A stretch of 64,000 bases of DNA. It comes from Capra hircus. Its lineage: Eukaryota > Chordata > Mammalia > Artiodactyla > Bovidae. The position numbers and the translations under genes are program-made. Of the stretch, positions 12,464 to 25,664 are shown in pieces (positions within the stretch are counted from its first letter, which is position 1; each line of letters begins with the position of its first letter). The stretch spans positions 33,723,324 through 33,787,323 of the forward strand of contig NC_030826.1 of the NCBI RefSeq assembly GCF_001704415.2, read 5' to 3'. Under the pieces are notes generated by a model that worked only from the letters and a program-made list of their open reading frames with translations, did no database searches and was not told the origin of the DNA.

Positions 12464-13453
12464 GGGAGGCTGGCGGGGCAAGAGTCCCAGAGCAGAGAAC
12501 AGGCCCGAGAGACCTTGCCGGTGCTGAGGATGGCTCTTCTGGAAGCGCTGGTGGGGCTGTGGCAGGTGGAGGCTGGTGAGGGGGAGGGTGGTCTCCCCGG
12601 AGGAGACGACTGGGCAGGGCTGAGAAATGGATGTGACAGTCAGAAAAGAGAAGGCTGCCTCTGGACTCACCCCAGGGGGAGGAGACAGGACTGCGGGAAC
12701 CAGGGCTCCGGAGGAGGGAGGGACGAGAAGAGCTGAGCCCAGAATCCCTGGCAGAGGCTGGGATGCAGGCAAGCGAGGTGGTGAGTCGTCATGGAGACGA
12801 GGGAAAGATAAGGACAGGGCGGGGGAGGGTGGAAGGAGAGCAAAACCATATGGGTGCGTGGCAGACACAGAACTAGGCTGGCACTGCCCCTGCTGGCCCA
12901 GCGGGTCTCTTCCAGGGCCGCAGGCAGGGGGTACAGAAGTGTGGGAACCGGGAAAGCACGTGGTGGGCGCTGACCCAGAGCCCCAGATGGTCTCCTTCCT
13001 CCTGTGGACGGTCGTGGTGCTGGGCATCTGCTGGGGCCCATGATGCTTCCCACAACACATGGCCTACAAGACCCTCCCCCGCGGTAGTCCCTCCCCCAGG
13101 GTCATCCCTCCCCTAGGGTCGTTTCAGCTATGCCTTCCTCAGCCCCCTGGGCTGCTCTCACGTTGGCTCTGTGTCCTGTGGTGTCTTCCTCTCCCACTGA
13201 GTTATCTCTGGACCCTCTAACTGGGCCCCTCCCACTCACGCTGCAGTACACAGCCAGCCCAGACCCCTGAGCACAGCTGACCCCTGGCTACTCAAATACC
13301 TGCCACAGCTCCGGCTCCATACGACCATTAGATTGGAATCCAAAGTTCCTGGTCTGCACCTGAGGGCCTGAACCTCCCTGAGCAGCCCTCCCTCCGCCAC
13401 CTCTACCCTCCACCCAGTGTTCCCTGTGGCTGTAGTGGGCCACCAGGCTCCTC

Positions 13454-13618
13454 TATGTGTTAGTCGCTCAGTCGTGTCTGACTGTTTGTGACCCCATGGA
13501 CTGTAGCCCACGGGGCTCCTCTGTCCATGGGATTTTCCAGGCCAGAATACTGGAGTGGGTTGTTGTGCCCTCCTCTAAGGGATCTTCTCAACCCAGGGGT
13601 TGAATCCAGGTCTCTGGG
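13454..13618 (-). repeat. Bov-tA SINE, antisense, truncated
   Basis: 'gtgttagtcgctcagtcgtg' runs through to the 'aacccaggggttgaatcc' section. The end of the tRNA-like head is missing. Confidence 0.85.
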
Positions 13619-16423
13619 GGCACCAAGCAAAGGCAGGGCACTTGGATCTGCATTCCTGGGGAGGCTAGGCCAGCAAAGGGGTGAGGGTAGGAGGACGTTT
13701 CTCCCAGGGAGAAAGAGGGGGAGGAGAGGCCAGGAGTGGGGCGCGCAGGGCCCTCTGCAGCCTATCCCTCAGTCCTGTCCACAGGGCCCTCTCTGGCCCA
13801 GGAGGCCATTGTCTAGCCAGCGGCCTCTGGGTACTATCCAGTGGGTGAACCCAGACTCAGCTGCCTTCGTGGCTGGGACCCTCCCAAGCCTGGCAGGATG
13901 TGCTGAGTACACACCCCCACCCCCCTGGGCCACCAGTCCCCTCCCATCAAGGCGACCTCCGCCCTGCCCTAAGAGGACAGAGCAGAACAATCATCCCACA
14001 CCTTCTTAGCAATTCAGGGTCACACCTGTCACCAAGAGCTGCCTCCCCCAGTCCCCACAGCACAGGCAGCCCTCTGTTGCCACCTCCCCACAACCCACGC
14101 TGGGGGGTTTACCCAGACAGAGAGCCCCCAGCAACCACCCCCCAGCCCAGGCCCAAGCTGGCTCAGACACCCTCAGAGAGCTTCCCCGTCTGTCCTTTCC
14201 CCTCTTTGTTCTCAAAGCTTTAGGAAGGGCCTCTTCTGTACCAATCATGGAGTCTGCTGCCAGGGCTACCAGAGACAGATGGGGTCCTCACCCGGGGGAG
14301 CTCAAAGGCTGTGTTCAAACCCAGGACAGGCCTCCACCCCGAGCACGGACACCGAAACCCAGAAGACTGTGGGACTGGGGAAGCCCTGCAGCCAGACCTG
14401 CAGCTGCTGAGGCTCAGTCTTGTGGGATGGGTGGACATTAACCCCTCTCCGTGAAAGGCACTGGGTGCGGGTGGGTGTTGCAGGCACAGGGAGCCGCCTG
14501 TGTCAAGGCCAGGCTGGGGCAGTGCTGGGGAGTGCGGTCCACAGAGCACAGACCTAGGGAGGACATGGGGCAGCTTTTAGACTTTCCTGACGTGACGATG
14601 GGAACCTAAGGGAGTTGAAGCAGGAGGCATGTGACGAGATCTGCGTCCCTGAACCCACACAGAGAGACTACAGGAGACCTGGCGGCTAAACCAGGCCTGA
14701 GACCTGACCCCCAGGGACTGCGTCCAGAGTGCCACCAAGTTTTGCTAGAGCAGGCAGTGCTGTGCTGGGGGCTCCTGCCCTGACACCACCGCCCAGCTGG
14801 TGGGGATCTTCACCTGCATAGAGGTCAACTCACACACTGATCTTTGCAGACTTCAGCCACAAACAATGAAGGGTGGTGCCAGGCACGTCTGACTTGCTCT
14901 GGAGTTTTGAGGTTAATGGTCTGCCATGTCATCAAAAACTTTTTTTTCTAATTAAAGGGGGGAGATTAAAGCATCCTCAGTGTCCAGTCATAGATAAACA
15001 AATAGTTGATTTAAAACTAGACGCTTCAGCTGCAGGGTGGCGTGGGCAGAGCTGTTGTTGATGCTAGGTACCCAGGGGTCTGTTTTGGGCTGAGTCCATT
15101 TCCAATTAGAATCTCATCTGTTCTTGCTTCTCTCAGACAGCAGACACAGGTGGTCCCTGCTGTGCGCCAGCAGCCGGGCAGCCCACCGGAAAGGCCCTGG
15201 CAGTCAGGCTGAGCACACTAGGCTCTGTCCCCTGAAACAAAGGGCATGAGGACAAGAGTGGAGATTTTGTGGAGCACCTAGAAACTTCTGGGCAGTGGTG
15301 TGGTCAGTCAGAAGAGGGGCTCAGCGGCCAATCTGGGAGGTTGGCAGAGGGCAGGGGGCCACGGACACTGGAGCCACTCTTAACCCCCACAGCCCCACTC
15401 TGCGGACAAGAAAGTAGAGATTCAGAGTCACATGACCTCACAGAGGCTTGGGGTGGCCCGCCTGGGGGTCAGGAAGGGGTAGAGAAGCCACAGTCCCAGC
15501 ACGGCAGACAGGAAGGTGGGCTTCAGGGGCGCGACGCCCAGGCTGGGGCACTGACTGACTACTGTCGGGACAGGAGGTGACAGTGGTGACGCTTAAAGGC
15601 CCCCTGAGGTTCACACTGGCTAGCGGGGGGCCACCAGCAACCGAGGAACCTGCGCTATCACGCACCAACTTCCCCGAATCTGAGCCCATGCCCAGCTCCA
15701 GGCCCCTCCCCTGAAATCCCCCATTTGGACTCCTAGCCACACCAGGTCTGGAGCATCCAGGCAGTCGGCCAGGATGCTGAGGATGCGGCCAGCTGACCCT
15801 GAGGAGCAGACTCCCTGCCACAGTCTCCACCCAGCCGGGCCCGGCCCCCTGGACCCCTCTGAGGTGAGAGGCAGCAGCTTGCAGCTGGACAGCCAGCCAG
15901 CCAGCCAGATTGGGGCCGGGCCCCCTGCAGGCTCAGCCTCTGCCTCCGGACCGCCATGGCCATCTGGTGGCCAAGGCTGTCCCCAGGTGGACCGGACCAG
16001 CTGGAAGGCCCTGGCAGCACCCAGGCCTTGGTGCAAATGCCAACCCTGCCCAGCTTGCCAGCCTGGTCACTCCCCTCCCTGCAGCTCAGCTTCCTGACAG
16101 TAAAGCTAAAGATAACAATCTCCCCCCTGCCGGGTTATTGTGAGAGCCTGGCATGCAGCTGGTGCTCAATAAATGCCAGCTGGGCTCACCTCACCTCCCT
16201 GTGCCAGCGTCTCCCCACTGTTTGCCCCCTGCCTGGTCTCTCAGCCCCCTCCCCGTCCAGTGGGCCTGACCCTTCCTCTTGTCAAATAAGAATCCGAGAG
16301 GTTCCTACAGAGGCAGGGCCTGAGGACGAGAAGACCATGCCCTATAGACAGAGTCCAGTTTCAGCTAGTTTGTTACTCTGATGAGATGGTCACAAGCATT
16401 TACTCGCCCCTAAGGTAGGCTGC

Positions 16424-16638
16424 CATCCCATGGATGGCATCACCGATTCAATGGACATGAGTTTGAGCAAGCTCCAGGAATTGGTGATGGATAGGGAAGC
16501 CTGGCGGAGAAGGCAATGGCACCCCACTCCAGTACTCTTGCCTGGAAAATCCCATGGACAGAGGAGCCTGGTAGGCTGCAGTCCATGGAGCTGCTAAGAG
16601 TCGGACACGACTGAGCAACTGAACTGAATTGAACTGAA
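16424..16638 (+). repeat. BovB 3' end interrupted by a Bov-A2 monomer
   Basis: 16424-16505 matches the BovB LINE 3' end ('ggcatcaccgattcaatgga...ggtgatggatagggaagcct'). A Bov-A unit follows ('ggagaaggcaatggcacccc'), then a BovB/Bov-A shared tail with 'gagtcggacacgactgagca' and a short 'actgaa' repeat. Confidence 0.75.
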
Positions 16639-16782
16639 GGTAGGCTGAGTCCTTTCAACAACAGAAACTTCGTTCTCCCCGATTTCCTCCAAAGGTGGAA
16701 TCATTCCTCCACGTTACAGATGAGGCAACTGAGGCTCTGCAGATGCTCACAGCCATGCCTGCCTCCTGCTAACCTCACTCCC

Positions 16783-16836
16783 TCACACACACATACACAC
16801 ATACATAGACACACATGTGTACATACACACACACAC
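16783..16836. repeat. Imperfect (CA)n microsatellite
   Basis: CA repeats are interrupted by CATA, TAGA and CATGTGTACAT units. This is a likely polymorphic simple repeat. Confidence 0.85.
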
Positions 16837-17267
16837 TTCTTCCTCTCTCAACCCCTCCCCACCCTATAGCCTAGACCCGGGGAGAGCAGAGCGGCCATAA
16901 CAGCCAGGTGCTCAGCAATCCACCACACAGTCTGTTTGTTGATGAAATCTAGTGTGGAGTGAGGTTAGGTAACAGGAAGTGACCAGCTGACCCCAGAGGT
17001 CAGGGAGGATGGTGTCCGAACGCTGGAATCTGCTTCTGCTTTCTGATGATGAATCTGGTGGCAGGAAGAGAAGGAGCCCCACCCCGATCGGAGCAGCTGG
17101 TCCTGGAGGATGTTCCAGGGCCAGAGGCGGGGAGGTGGTCGGCTGACAGGCCTGAGAAGGCTGGGGAGCCATCCCCAAGGCCGAGGCCAGCCCTGCCCAT
17201 CCACAGTGGCCACCAGGAACAGACTGTGGGCTGACAGCCCCTGCCCCACACGCTCCACCAGTATTAT

Positions 17268-17488
17268 GCATATGTGCTAACTCACTTTAGTGTGTGTCCG
17301 ACTTTTTGCAACCCCATGGTCTGTAGCCCACCAGGCTCCTCTGTCCATGGGATTCTCCAGGCAAGGACACCGGAGTGGGTTGCCATTTCCCTCTCCAGGG
17401 ATCTTCCTGACCAGGAATCAAATCCACATCTCTTATGTATCTTTTATTGGCAGGCGGGTTCTATACCACTAGCCCACCTGGGAAGCCC
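17268..17488 (-). repeat. Bov-tA SINE, antisense
   Basis: 'tgtgtccgactttttgcaac...aggcaaggacaccggagtgg' and a reversed tRNA-Glu head with 'cacctgggaagcccta'. It is moderately diverged. Confidence 0.88.
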
Positions 17489-18526
17489 TACACCCTGCCA
17501 GCCCGAATGTAAATCAAAACGAGTCCTTCAGGAACAAGGGATCCTGCTTCATCAGGTGGCCAGGGGCTCATGTCCATGGAGATGGGCCCACAGTGCTCCA
17601 TGTAAGTCACACTGCATCACAGTCTTGTTGAGCAAATCCCACTCACAGGGAGATGGAGCAGGTGTGCCTTGTCCCATTCCTGTGTGAAGTATGATGAAAT
17701 GCTCGGACACCAGGCAGAGAACAAGACAAGACTCTAAAGGAGAGAGAAGGCGAGGGGCTGGGGCCTCGGGACCTGAGGAGCCACATGGAGGCTGGTGCCC
17801 TGGATTCTCCTTCTGCCTCACTGTCCTGAACCTGATGCTGGACAAGGGGCAGCCCAGAAAGGCCAACAGGCAGACATAAAAAGTCCCAATGAACTCCCCG
17901 CACCCCCACTCTAATTGAGGAATCAGGAGAGGGACAGTCTTGCAAGATGGGAAACTTTTAGACAGCAAACACTCCAGTCAAACACCATGAAGAGATACAG
18001 CCCCAGCCTAGCCACCCCAGCAGATGCCAGGGGGGACTAGATGTCCCCTCACCTGGCCGTGTCAGAAGAGGTCATGTAGGAAGCCTGGACTTTTCTCCCA
18101 GCCAGGGACAGGCGCTCTCGTGACCCCAAAGCACTGTGGAGGCCACCTGGGGAGTCAGAACTTTGAGCCTGTCTGGTGGTCACAGCCCCTCCTGGGGCAC
18201 TGGTGGGGTTGGCAGAGTAAGGAGCCTGGACGCCCACCTGCATCAGCACCCTGAGGCTGCACCCTGTCCCTTGCTGGAGGGGTGTCAGAGAAAGCCACGA
18301 GACAGGGGCCAACAGGATCCAGGGTCCAGGGCGTCGTGTGATGAGGTGTCCCACCGTTCAGGATTCAGCACCAAGTGGCCATCAATGGGGCCAGAGGGCA
18401 GACCCTGCGGTCCTGGAAACGTCCTGCACGCTGACCGCATCCATGGTATCATCCGGGTTGTGATGCTGAGGGGCAAACGTACAACGTGTGCCCACTGGGG
18501 AAACAGGACAAGGTACCAGGGCTCGG

Positions 18527-18790
18527 AATCTCCCCTGTGGTCCAGTGGCTGAGACTCTGCGCTCCCAGTGCAGGGGCTGGGTTCCATCCCTGGTCAGGGA
18601 ACCAGATCCCACATGCCACAACTAAAGATTCCATGTGCCTCAACTAAAAACAAGGTCCTGCATTCTGCAACCAAGAGTTCACAGGTCACCGTAAGAAAAG
18701 ATCCCGACACTGCAAGGATGAGGTAAGATTCTGCATGCTGCAACTAAGACCAGGCACAGCCAGAAAAAGGGGGGGAAGGGGAGAAAAAGA
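18527..18790 (+). repeat. CHR-type SINE
   Basis: Head 'tgtggtccagtggctgagac', 'gggttccatccctggtcagg', then several 'ctgcaactaagac'-type units and a purine-rich tail. Confidence 0.85.
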
Positions 18791-21700
18791 TGCCTGGGCA
18801 CTCTCTGTATCAATTTACACAACTGCATGGAAACCTACCATGACCTCAAGACCAAAAGTCTAGTTAAAAATAAAATAACAATCTAGAAGAAGGGTGTCCC
18901 TTCCAGCTTAAAATGGGACACCGGCTTTCTGTTGCCTGTAGGATAGCCTGACACTCCCTCCCCATGAGGCCTGCCCATCTCAAGTCCCCCCCAGCTCCCC
19001 AGCCCTCCCCTCCTCCAGCCCCTCACTCATTCCCCCCAAGCTGAGGGCCTCCTTGCCTGCATCTCACCCAAAGTAAGCATGGCCCAGAGAAGCCCCTGGG
19101 CCCCACTGCAATCCCGCTGCCTTCCAGCCTCTGTGTTCAGTCTTAAGAAGCCGCAGTCACAGGCTCTGCAAACTCCATCCCACTCCCTGGAAAAGCAGGG
19201 CACAGAGTGCAACTAACACACTACTGTGAAAACGCTTCCCATCGCTCAGATCCCTGGAAGGGCCCCAGACACCCACAGGGAACCCCAGATGACACTCTGA
19301 GAAGCACTACATGGAACTATTTTTAAAAAAACTTTTGTGAGCAGAACACTGGATGCTTAAGAATATGAATTGAATTATTCCATTTATAGGAGGTTCAGGA
19401 ACAGACAAAACCACTGCAAGTCGAGAGCAGTGACAATGGTGTCTCCCTCGGGCTGGGGAGTGGGAGACACAGACGTGACCTTCTGGGCTGGAAACCTTCT
19501 GTCTCTTGACCTGCAGGTAGTGACACAGTGGTTCACCCAGTATGAGCTGCACCCCTGCCTGCACCATCGCTGACCTCGATAAAGGGAAAACCATTAACAT
19601 CACGTTCTTCCACCTTGGACCTGGCTTCAGCTTCATGCCCCCAATCAGTTCACAAGGATCGGAGGCCACCTGTGGGGGCCCCAGCTTCCAAGGGCATGCC
19701 TGCTCTCCATAAGAGCTGAGATCACCCTGGTGCAGCCAGGGCAGACCCTAGAGTTCATGGGACACTCACCGGCAAGGCCACTGCTATATGAGGGAGACCC
19801 AGTCCCTGGGGGACCAGCAGGATCAGGGGACACAGCTGTTCCCCACACCTAGCCTTGCTTGCTTCCATCAGGTCTGGACATGTTTGGCCAAGGACTTTTC
19901 TTCCCCCAGTGAGTCTGTCTTTTGACTCAGGACCAGCTCTCTTTGCAGGAAAAAGAACAGGCTCTTAGTTCTGCCTCAGGCAGGAAGGAGACTTGGAGTA
20001 ACCACGGGGAGACAATTAGGCACGGGCCTTGGCATTCTCCACGGCCCTCCCTTCCCACTGTTTACAATTGCACAAGCCAAAGTCCGTCCTGTGTCTGCGA
20101 GGCCCCAAAGGACCCTGCCCCGCCTTCTCTGAGCCTCTCCTGTGTCCTCGCTTGTCCTTTCTGCCTAGCCAGTCAGCTGGCGCCCCAGCCCTCAAATGCA
20201 AAGGTGCCTCCTACCCCAGGGCCTTTGCACGTCACTCCACTACTCAGACCTCTCTTTACTGGAATGTCTGCACTGCTCCCTCCTTGGCCCTGCAGTCTTT
20301 ATTCCAGGGGTCCAGACACCAATCAGCCCCCTCCCCATCATCTGTCAATAAGGCTCACTGGAGCCCAGCCATCTCGTGCATGTCTAGGGGCGGCCAAGGT
20401 GGCAGAGCTGAAGATTCAAGTCTGAGACCAAAGGGCTCCTGAAGCCTGAGCTATTTCACATCTGGCCATTTATAGACAAACCTGCTCACCCGGTCTCGGT
20501 CCCTCAGAACCTTCTCACCGCTCACTGAGGCTTCCTGCCCCAAACTTGAACTCTATGAGACTCCCTGCCTTCAATCACTGATGTGGGCAGGCCATCCACT
20601 GGGTCTGCTCCTGGGTATATCCTGGTCATCTCGGCATGGCAGTGTGCCAGGTTCCAGAGATGGATGCTGAGAACATGGGTGTCCATCTGCATCCCCTAAA
20701 CTGCTCACATCGTGAGTGCCTGGTGGTGACTGGCATGGCACAGGCACCCATAAACACTGAGGGATGCAAAGATGAAGGGATGTTTGTGCTTGTTCAGAGC
20801 TGACGGTGGTGAGAAGAATACTTGCTGGAAGCAGAATTCTGTGCCACTTGGTCTTCCTGATCAGGTGGAATGACCCTTGGCCACACTTTTCACTTTGGGG
20901 CTCTAAGTCATCTCCAGGAAGGACATGAAGTGCAGGGCGCTTTGCAGCCCACAAAGGCACACCACCCTTGTTCCAGCCTGCCGGGCTCCCCGTGCTGCAC
21001 GCACCACCCCCCCCCCTCGGCACCTGCAACCTCCTCAGGGCGCTGGGCCCCCAAACCCAGGCTTCTTCTCTGCAGCAGGGGCCAGCGCCTGGGCAGAGAG
21101 CTGCTCACCCCCAGCATCAGCACCTCAAGGTGGCTCCCTGGCTGTGGGGGTGGGTGGGGTGGGGAGGGTGCTACAGGACGACTAAGTGGAGCAGAGAGGA
21201 CCCTCAGGGCAGGAAGACTCTTCTATACAGTGCTTTGTATGTGTGTCGGGACGTGATGCAGGCTGCACAGCGCCAGGCATGACCACTCACATCAGCTGTG
21301 GGCTCCGAGTGACGCTGACCTGAGGGCATGGGTCTGGTGGGGCTGTTGTTGGGGAGCTGCGCTTGTGTCAGGGTGGGGGTGTGGGGTCCGATGGGGTCTT
21401 CCTGGGAAAGACTGCCCCAGACCATGGCCTCTGCCTGCCTCTTGTTTATAGGAAAACTTTAGCCTCCTAGGTCTTCCCTGAATTCCAAAGAATAAGTTTC
21501 ATCAGAGAAGTGAGTAAACGCAGAAACAATGGGAAGAAGACAAGTAAGACAAAATAATAATAGTTTAGCCATAAAACAAAGCCCAGGATCTTCGGTTCCT
21601 CCTCAGGGAACTGGACTGGATCGTGCAGTCTGAACCACGGCCTCTGAGTGCTGCAGAGACTGGACCCCTACCAGGTGGGAGAAGCGCACTGCACACAGCC

Positions 21701-24089
21701 CACCGGCACGCGGATCCCAGCCTGGTGTGACCCAGAGGTGGATGACTGACATTCTGCAAACACCAGGCTGTCCCCTCACTGCCAGCCAATCAGAGAGCGG
21801 TACACAAGCTCATCACACACCTGGTGACCCCCTCCCACACCGTGTGTTTAAAAACCCTCCCGCAGGGTTTCCCCATCGCCCACCATCCCACCTGTCATCA
21901 CGCTCTCCCCTCTGGCTCCAGGACTGCTGAGGCTGTGTCTGTCCACTGCCGCCAGCACAGGGGTGATGGGCTGGCCTGTGTCCTCAAACGTCACCTCCTG
22001 AAGCCCTGACCCCACGGTGGGCCTGATGTGATCTGATGTGACGCTCCACAGCACCCGTGGGGCCCCAGGGCCCCACCCCTTCCCCATCAGCCTCCCTCCC
22101 GGTGCAGGTGCAACCTCTGGGGAGGGGCCTGGGGTCAGTGGCTCAGTCAGCCCTTCCTTCCTTACAGCAGGCAGCCCCTCACTCAGCCGGGGCTGGGGGA
22201 CACACACCCAGCCTTCTCCAGCTCAGGTGGAAGGAGCGGTGCCCGCCTGCGGGAGATGAGGGACCTCATCTTCGGCTGTGGTCCCAGATGCTCTGCAGGC
22301 TGCCAGGCTTTCAGGACAAAATCAGCATCAGACCTGTATCATCCAGGATCTGGCAGGGAACAAAGGCAGACTTAGCTGCTCTGCTTTGTAGAGAATTTCA
22401 TGAAGTGACTGTCACCGGGCTGTGGGCCTTAAGGAAGGCACCTGGGACCACCCTGGGCTGCAGGGATAAAGGGAGGAGGCAGGTCGTCAGGGCCAGCTGG
22501 GGTGGTTACATGGGAGCCGTCTTGGGGTGGAGAGGGGACACAGCCATTGCCAAACTAGGGTCTGGGCAGGGTGGGCCTGGGAGCACCTCTCCCCCCACGC
22601 CTAGCTGGTGCCTGCTAAGGGCCAAATTCAGCCAGCAGCTGGGCCCACCGGGCCAGAGCAGGACAGACAGGTGGAGCACAGTGGGCAGGTGACCCGTGCA
22701 AGGCCTGTGGGGTGGGGGCCGCAGCAGATAGGCCTGTCCAGTGGGCCCACTGCCCCATCCCATCACCCCGAGTTCTCCCGCCTCCTGGCAATGCTGGTCA
22801 GAGAAGCCCCTCACTCACAGCAAGGGGACTTCCTCAGACTCATAACCAGAATAAACCAAGCAGCAAGGAACTGAGACCCAAGCTCAGGGCTGGCAGCCCA
22901 GGCAGAGCTGACGAGACCCAGCACCTCACCTGCAAAGTTACCGCTGCCCAGCCAGTGACCCAGGAGCAGACATGCTGGGGGTGACTGGCACTCCAATGGA
23001 TTGGAGTGGATTCCCCCACCCTGGCTTAAATCAACACCTCCCACAGTGGGTCCCAGGGCAGCAGATTAGATCTGCAAAACCAACCAAACATTCCAGGCAG
23101 GGGCTCCCCCAAACCCAGGAAGACATGTCCATGCTGGGTGGCCAATAAACATGCCCACTAATATGTCTTCAGGACATCCAAGGGTTTCCATCAGACACCA
23201 CCTTCACAGGGAGTGCATGGGGCCAGATTTCTGTCCCTGAAGAGTGCATCTAAACCCTACCACACCCAACAAGCAGAGTGCCTGCTTTGCTGACCCACGT
23301 GAAGGTTTTAAGAAAAAATTAACAAGCAAAGTACAATAGGGACCACCTCACTCCTTAATTACCCCGTCTTTCCTCTTCTGTTTTTGGTGTGTGTGTTCTG
23401 GGTTTCTTCGGGGGCAGGGGGTGGGGCCTAGGCTTATTAGCTGTACTCGGCAGAAGTCTTTGATGCTAGAATTAGGACATGTTTATCAGTATTTTTTTTT
23501 AAGTTTACATTTTATTGGTTTTGAAGACTGATTATCCATTATTTTCCTTGCTGTAGCCTGTGCTAAAATTAGCTGAAAGAATAGATGTCTTAGGATTAGA
23601 TTCAGCTGTGTGTAACAGGAAAGAGCCCAAAGAGGCTTAAAACTAGATAGAAGTTCCTTTCTCTGCGGCCTGAAAGAGGCCTGGGGAAGGGCAGTCAGGG
23701 CTGGCTCTCGACCATGCCACGAAGTCCAAGGGACTGAGCTCCTCCCTGATCACCCCCTACCACCCATGGGAGGGGCCTCCTCCTCCCTGTCCAGCTGCTG
23801 TGCCCAAGGACAGGTCAGAGGGCTCAGAGAAGAGGGAAGAGCGGCTGCCTTTGCACCACATCCATGTGCATCTTTTTGGCCAGATTTCAGACATGTGGCC
23901 TCAGTAAGGGAGGCTGGACCACTGGGGCTAGCGAAGAGGCAGGACCTCACTACTCAAGACTAAGGGAAGAACGGCTCTTGAGAGGAAGACCACCGTCTCT
24001 TCCACAGATGAGGCTAAAAGTCCCATTTCAGACAATCTGTTCACAGCAGAAAAATTATTACACAATTATTACGTTTATGATGATGAGGG

Positions 24090-24290
24090 TGACCATTCAC
24101 TACATAGTTATCAACCGTGGGCCCTGCGCCAGGCACCTGGTGTGTTCCCAACCACAGGACTCGTTCTACAGAGGGGCTAACCAAGGCCCAAAGAGGCTAG
24201 GGAAACTGTCCAAAGTTACGCAGCTAACAGGTGGCACAACTTGGACTTGGGTGCAGGCAGACTGGCTCCAGGTTCCCCCAGGACACACAC
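24090..24290 (+). repeat. MIR-like SINE
   Basis: 'gggccctgcgccaggcac' and 'aggcccaaagaggctaggga...gcagctaacaggtggcac' follow the MIR consensus layout. Old and diverged. Confidence 0.6.
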
Positions 24291-25636
24291 AGCTATGAAG
24301 AGAAGACCGTCATCAGCGTTCACAAACTCAAGGGGCCAGGACTCAGGAGGGAGAAGGGGCCGGGGCCGGCACTGCTCTTACTTTGAGCCTTTGCACATCT
24401 CATCCACTCAACCAACGCTGCTCCTCAACACACGTGACGTGTGTGATGAACTGTCTGGCGCCTGCATTTGCCACTCTGTGGGCAGCCAACACAGCAGGTG
24501 CTCAGATGTCTGACCCACAAGTGGGCCGCGACACCAGCGACACCAGCCCACCAACGGTCAAGGCCAAGTAAGGAGCAGGCAGGTGGCCCCTCGGGAACAG
24601 AGCGGGCTCAGCTGGGACCTCCTCGGGACAAGCCTCGTGTGGCTGGGCTGCACTTCGGGGGTCACAAGCAGCCATGGTTGAGGCCCTCCAGGTGGGCCAG
24701 AGTCACACTTAACTCTCCTGTCAAGTCCAAGATGAGAAGCCCAGCCTCAGGCCTGAGGCCACGGGGAGGCCTGGAGTGGGGGGCAGGGGAAGGAGGCGGT
24801 AGGGAAGGTGGCAGGGTGGCCCCCAGGGAAGACTGTCCTGGAAGCCTGAGCAGAGGCCGGAACCCTGAGAGAGGGAGCCTGAGGCAGAGACGGAGCCGGA
24901 GGCTCAGGGGGCAGGACGCGAGGTGGGCTTCAGGGCTGAGGCAACTGACTGAGGTGGAACGGGCCCAGTGAAGGCATTTGGAAGACGGCGATGGGGCAAG
25001 AGAAAGAAAAACAGAGAGGACTGTGTGAGAGGGGGAGGGAGGGGGCCTGCTGCAGGGGGCTGGAGAGGGGCCCTGGCTTGGGCTGGCAGACAGCCCTTGG
25101 ACGCCTGCGGCCTGTGCTCACAGCTCAGCAATGTCCCAGCCCTGCCAGGAGACGCCCGGCCCCAGCCTGGGCCCTGGCACGGCCCCCTCATCGGGAGCTC
25201 TGGAGCTATCCCCCACCCCACCTCTGCTCCCCGGAACGGGCCTCCCCTCCCCAGAACCTAGACATACCCCCACACCCTCACCCCAGCCTTCCCCTGGACA
25301 AAGACCACGGCTAATGAAACCCAGGCCAGGGAAGGAGGGAGAAAATAAACAGACATGAGCAGGGGGGCCGTCAAGAAGCAGGGCAGGGGCTGGGGTGCCG
25401 GCGGAGGGGTCCGGGGGTGTCTGCGGGGCGTGGACGTCCTCTGCGCTTTGCCCAGACAGGCCTAATGAGATCCAGGTGGTCCCTTGGCCCAGGCCCATCC
25501 TGGGTCCCCGACAGCATGAGTGGAGCGGGGGAGGGGAAGGGATGCTGCAGCCGCGGGGCGGGGCAGGCGGCTGGCTGGGGGCCCAGCACATAACTCTGGG
25601 CGGACAGAGTCTGGGACAGCAGACACCCAGCCGCTG

Positions 25637-25660
25637 GAGCCCAGCTCGGAGCCCAGCTCG
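25637..25660 (+). repeat. 12-bp tandem duplication in the MFAP4 5'UTR
   Basis: The unit GAGCCCAGCTCG occurs twice in a row (25637-25648, 25649-25660), ending four bases before the MFAP4 start codon. It probably lies in the 5'UTR. It may be a polymorphic length variant, but nothing shows a function. Confidence 0.8.
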
Positions 25661-25664
25661 CAGC

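Larger units (their letters stand above)
12464..25600. other. Intergenic region between RNF112 and MFAP4
   Basis: No recognisable coding exons. 12464-13080 holds the RNF112 promoter and 5'UTR, not resolved. Repeats: Bov-tA (13454-13618 and 17268-17488), an L2-like end (about 16130-16180), a BovB/Bov-A2 composite (16424-16638), a CA-rich stretch (16783-16836), a CHR SINE (18527-18790), an L2-like fragment (about 20130-20300) and a MIR (about 24090-24290). The remainder appears unique and noncoding. Distal MFAP4 control elements may lie near the right end. Confidence 0.55.

Noticed and set aside
13000..13022. Possible REST/RE1 site upstream of brain-expressed RNF112 (GGTGCTG half-site)
   Set aside because: Only one half-site matches; the other half is about random.
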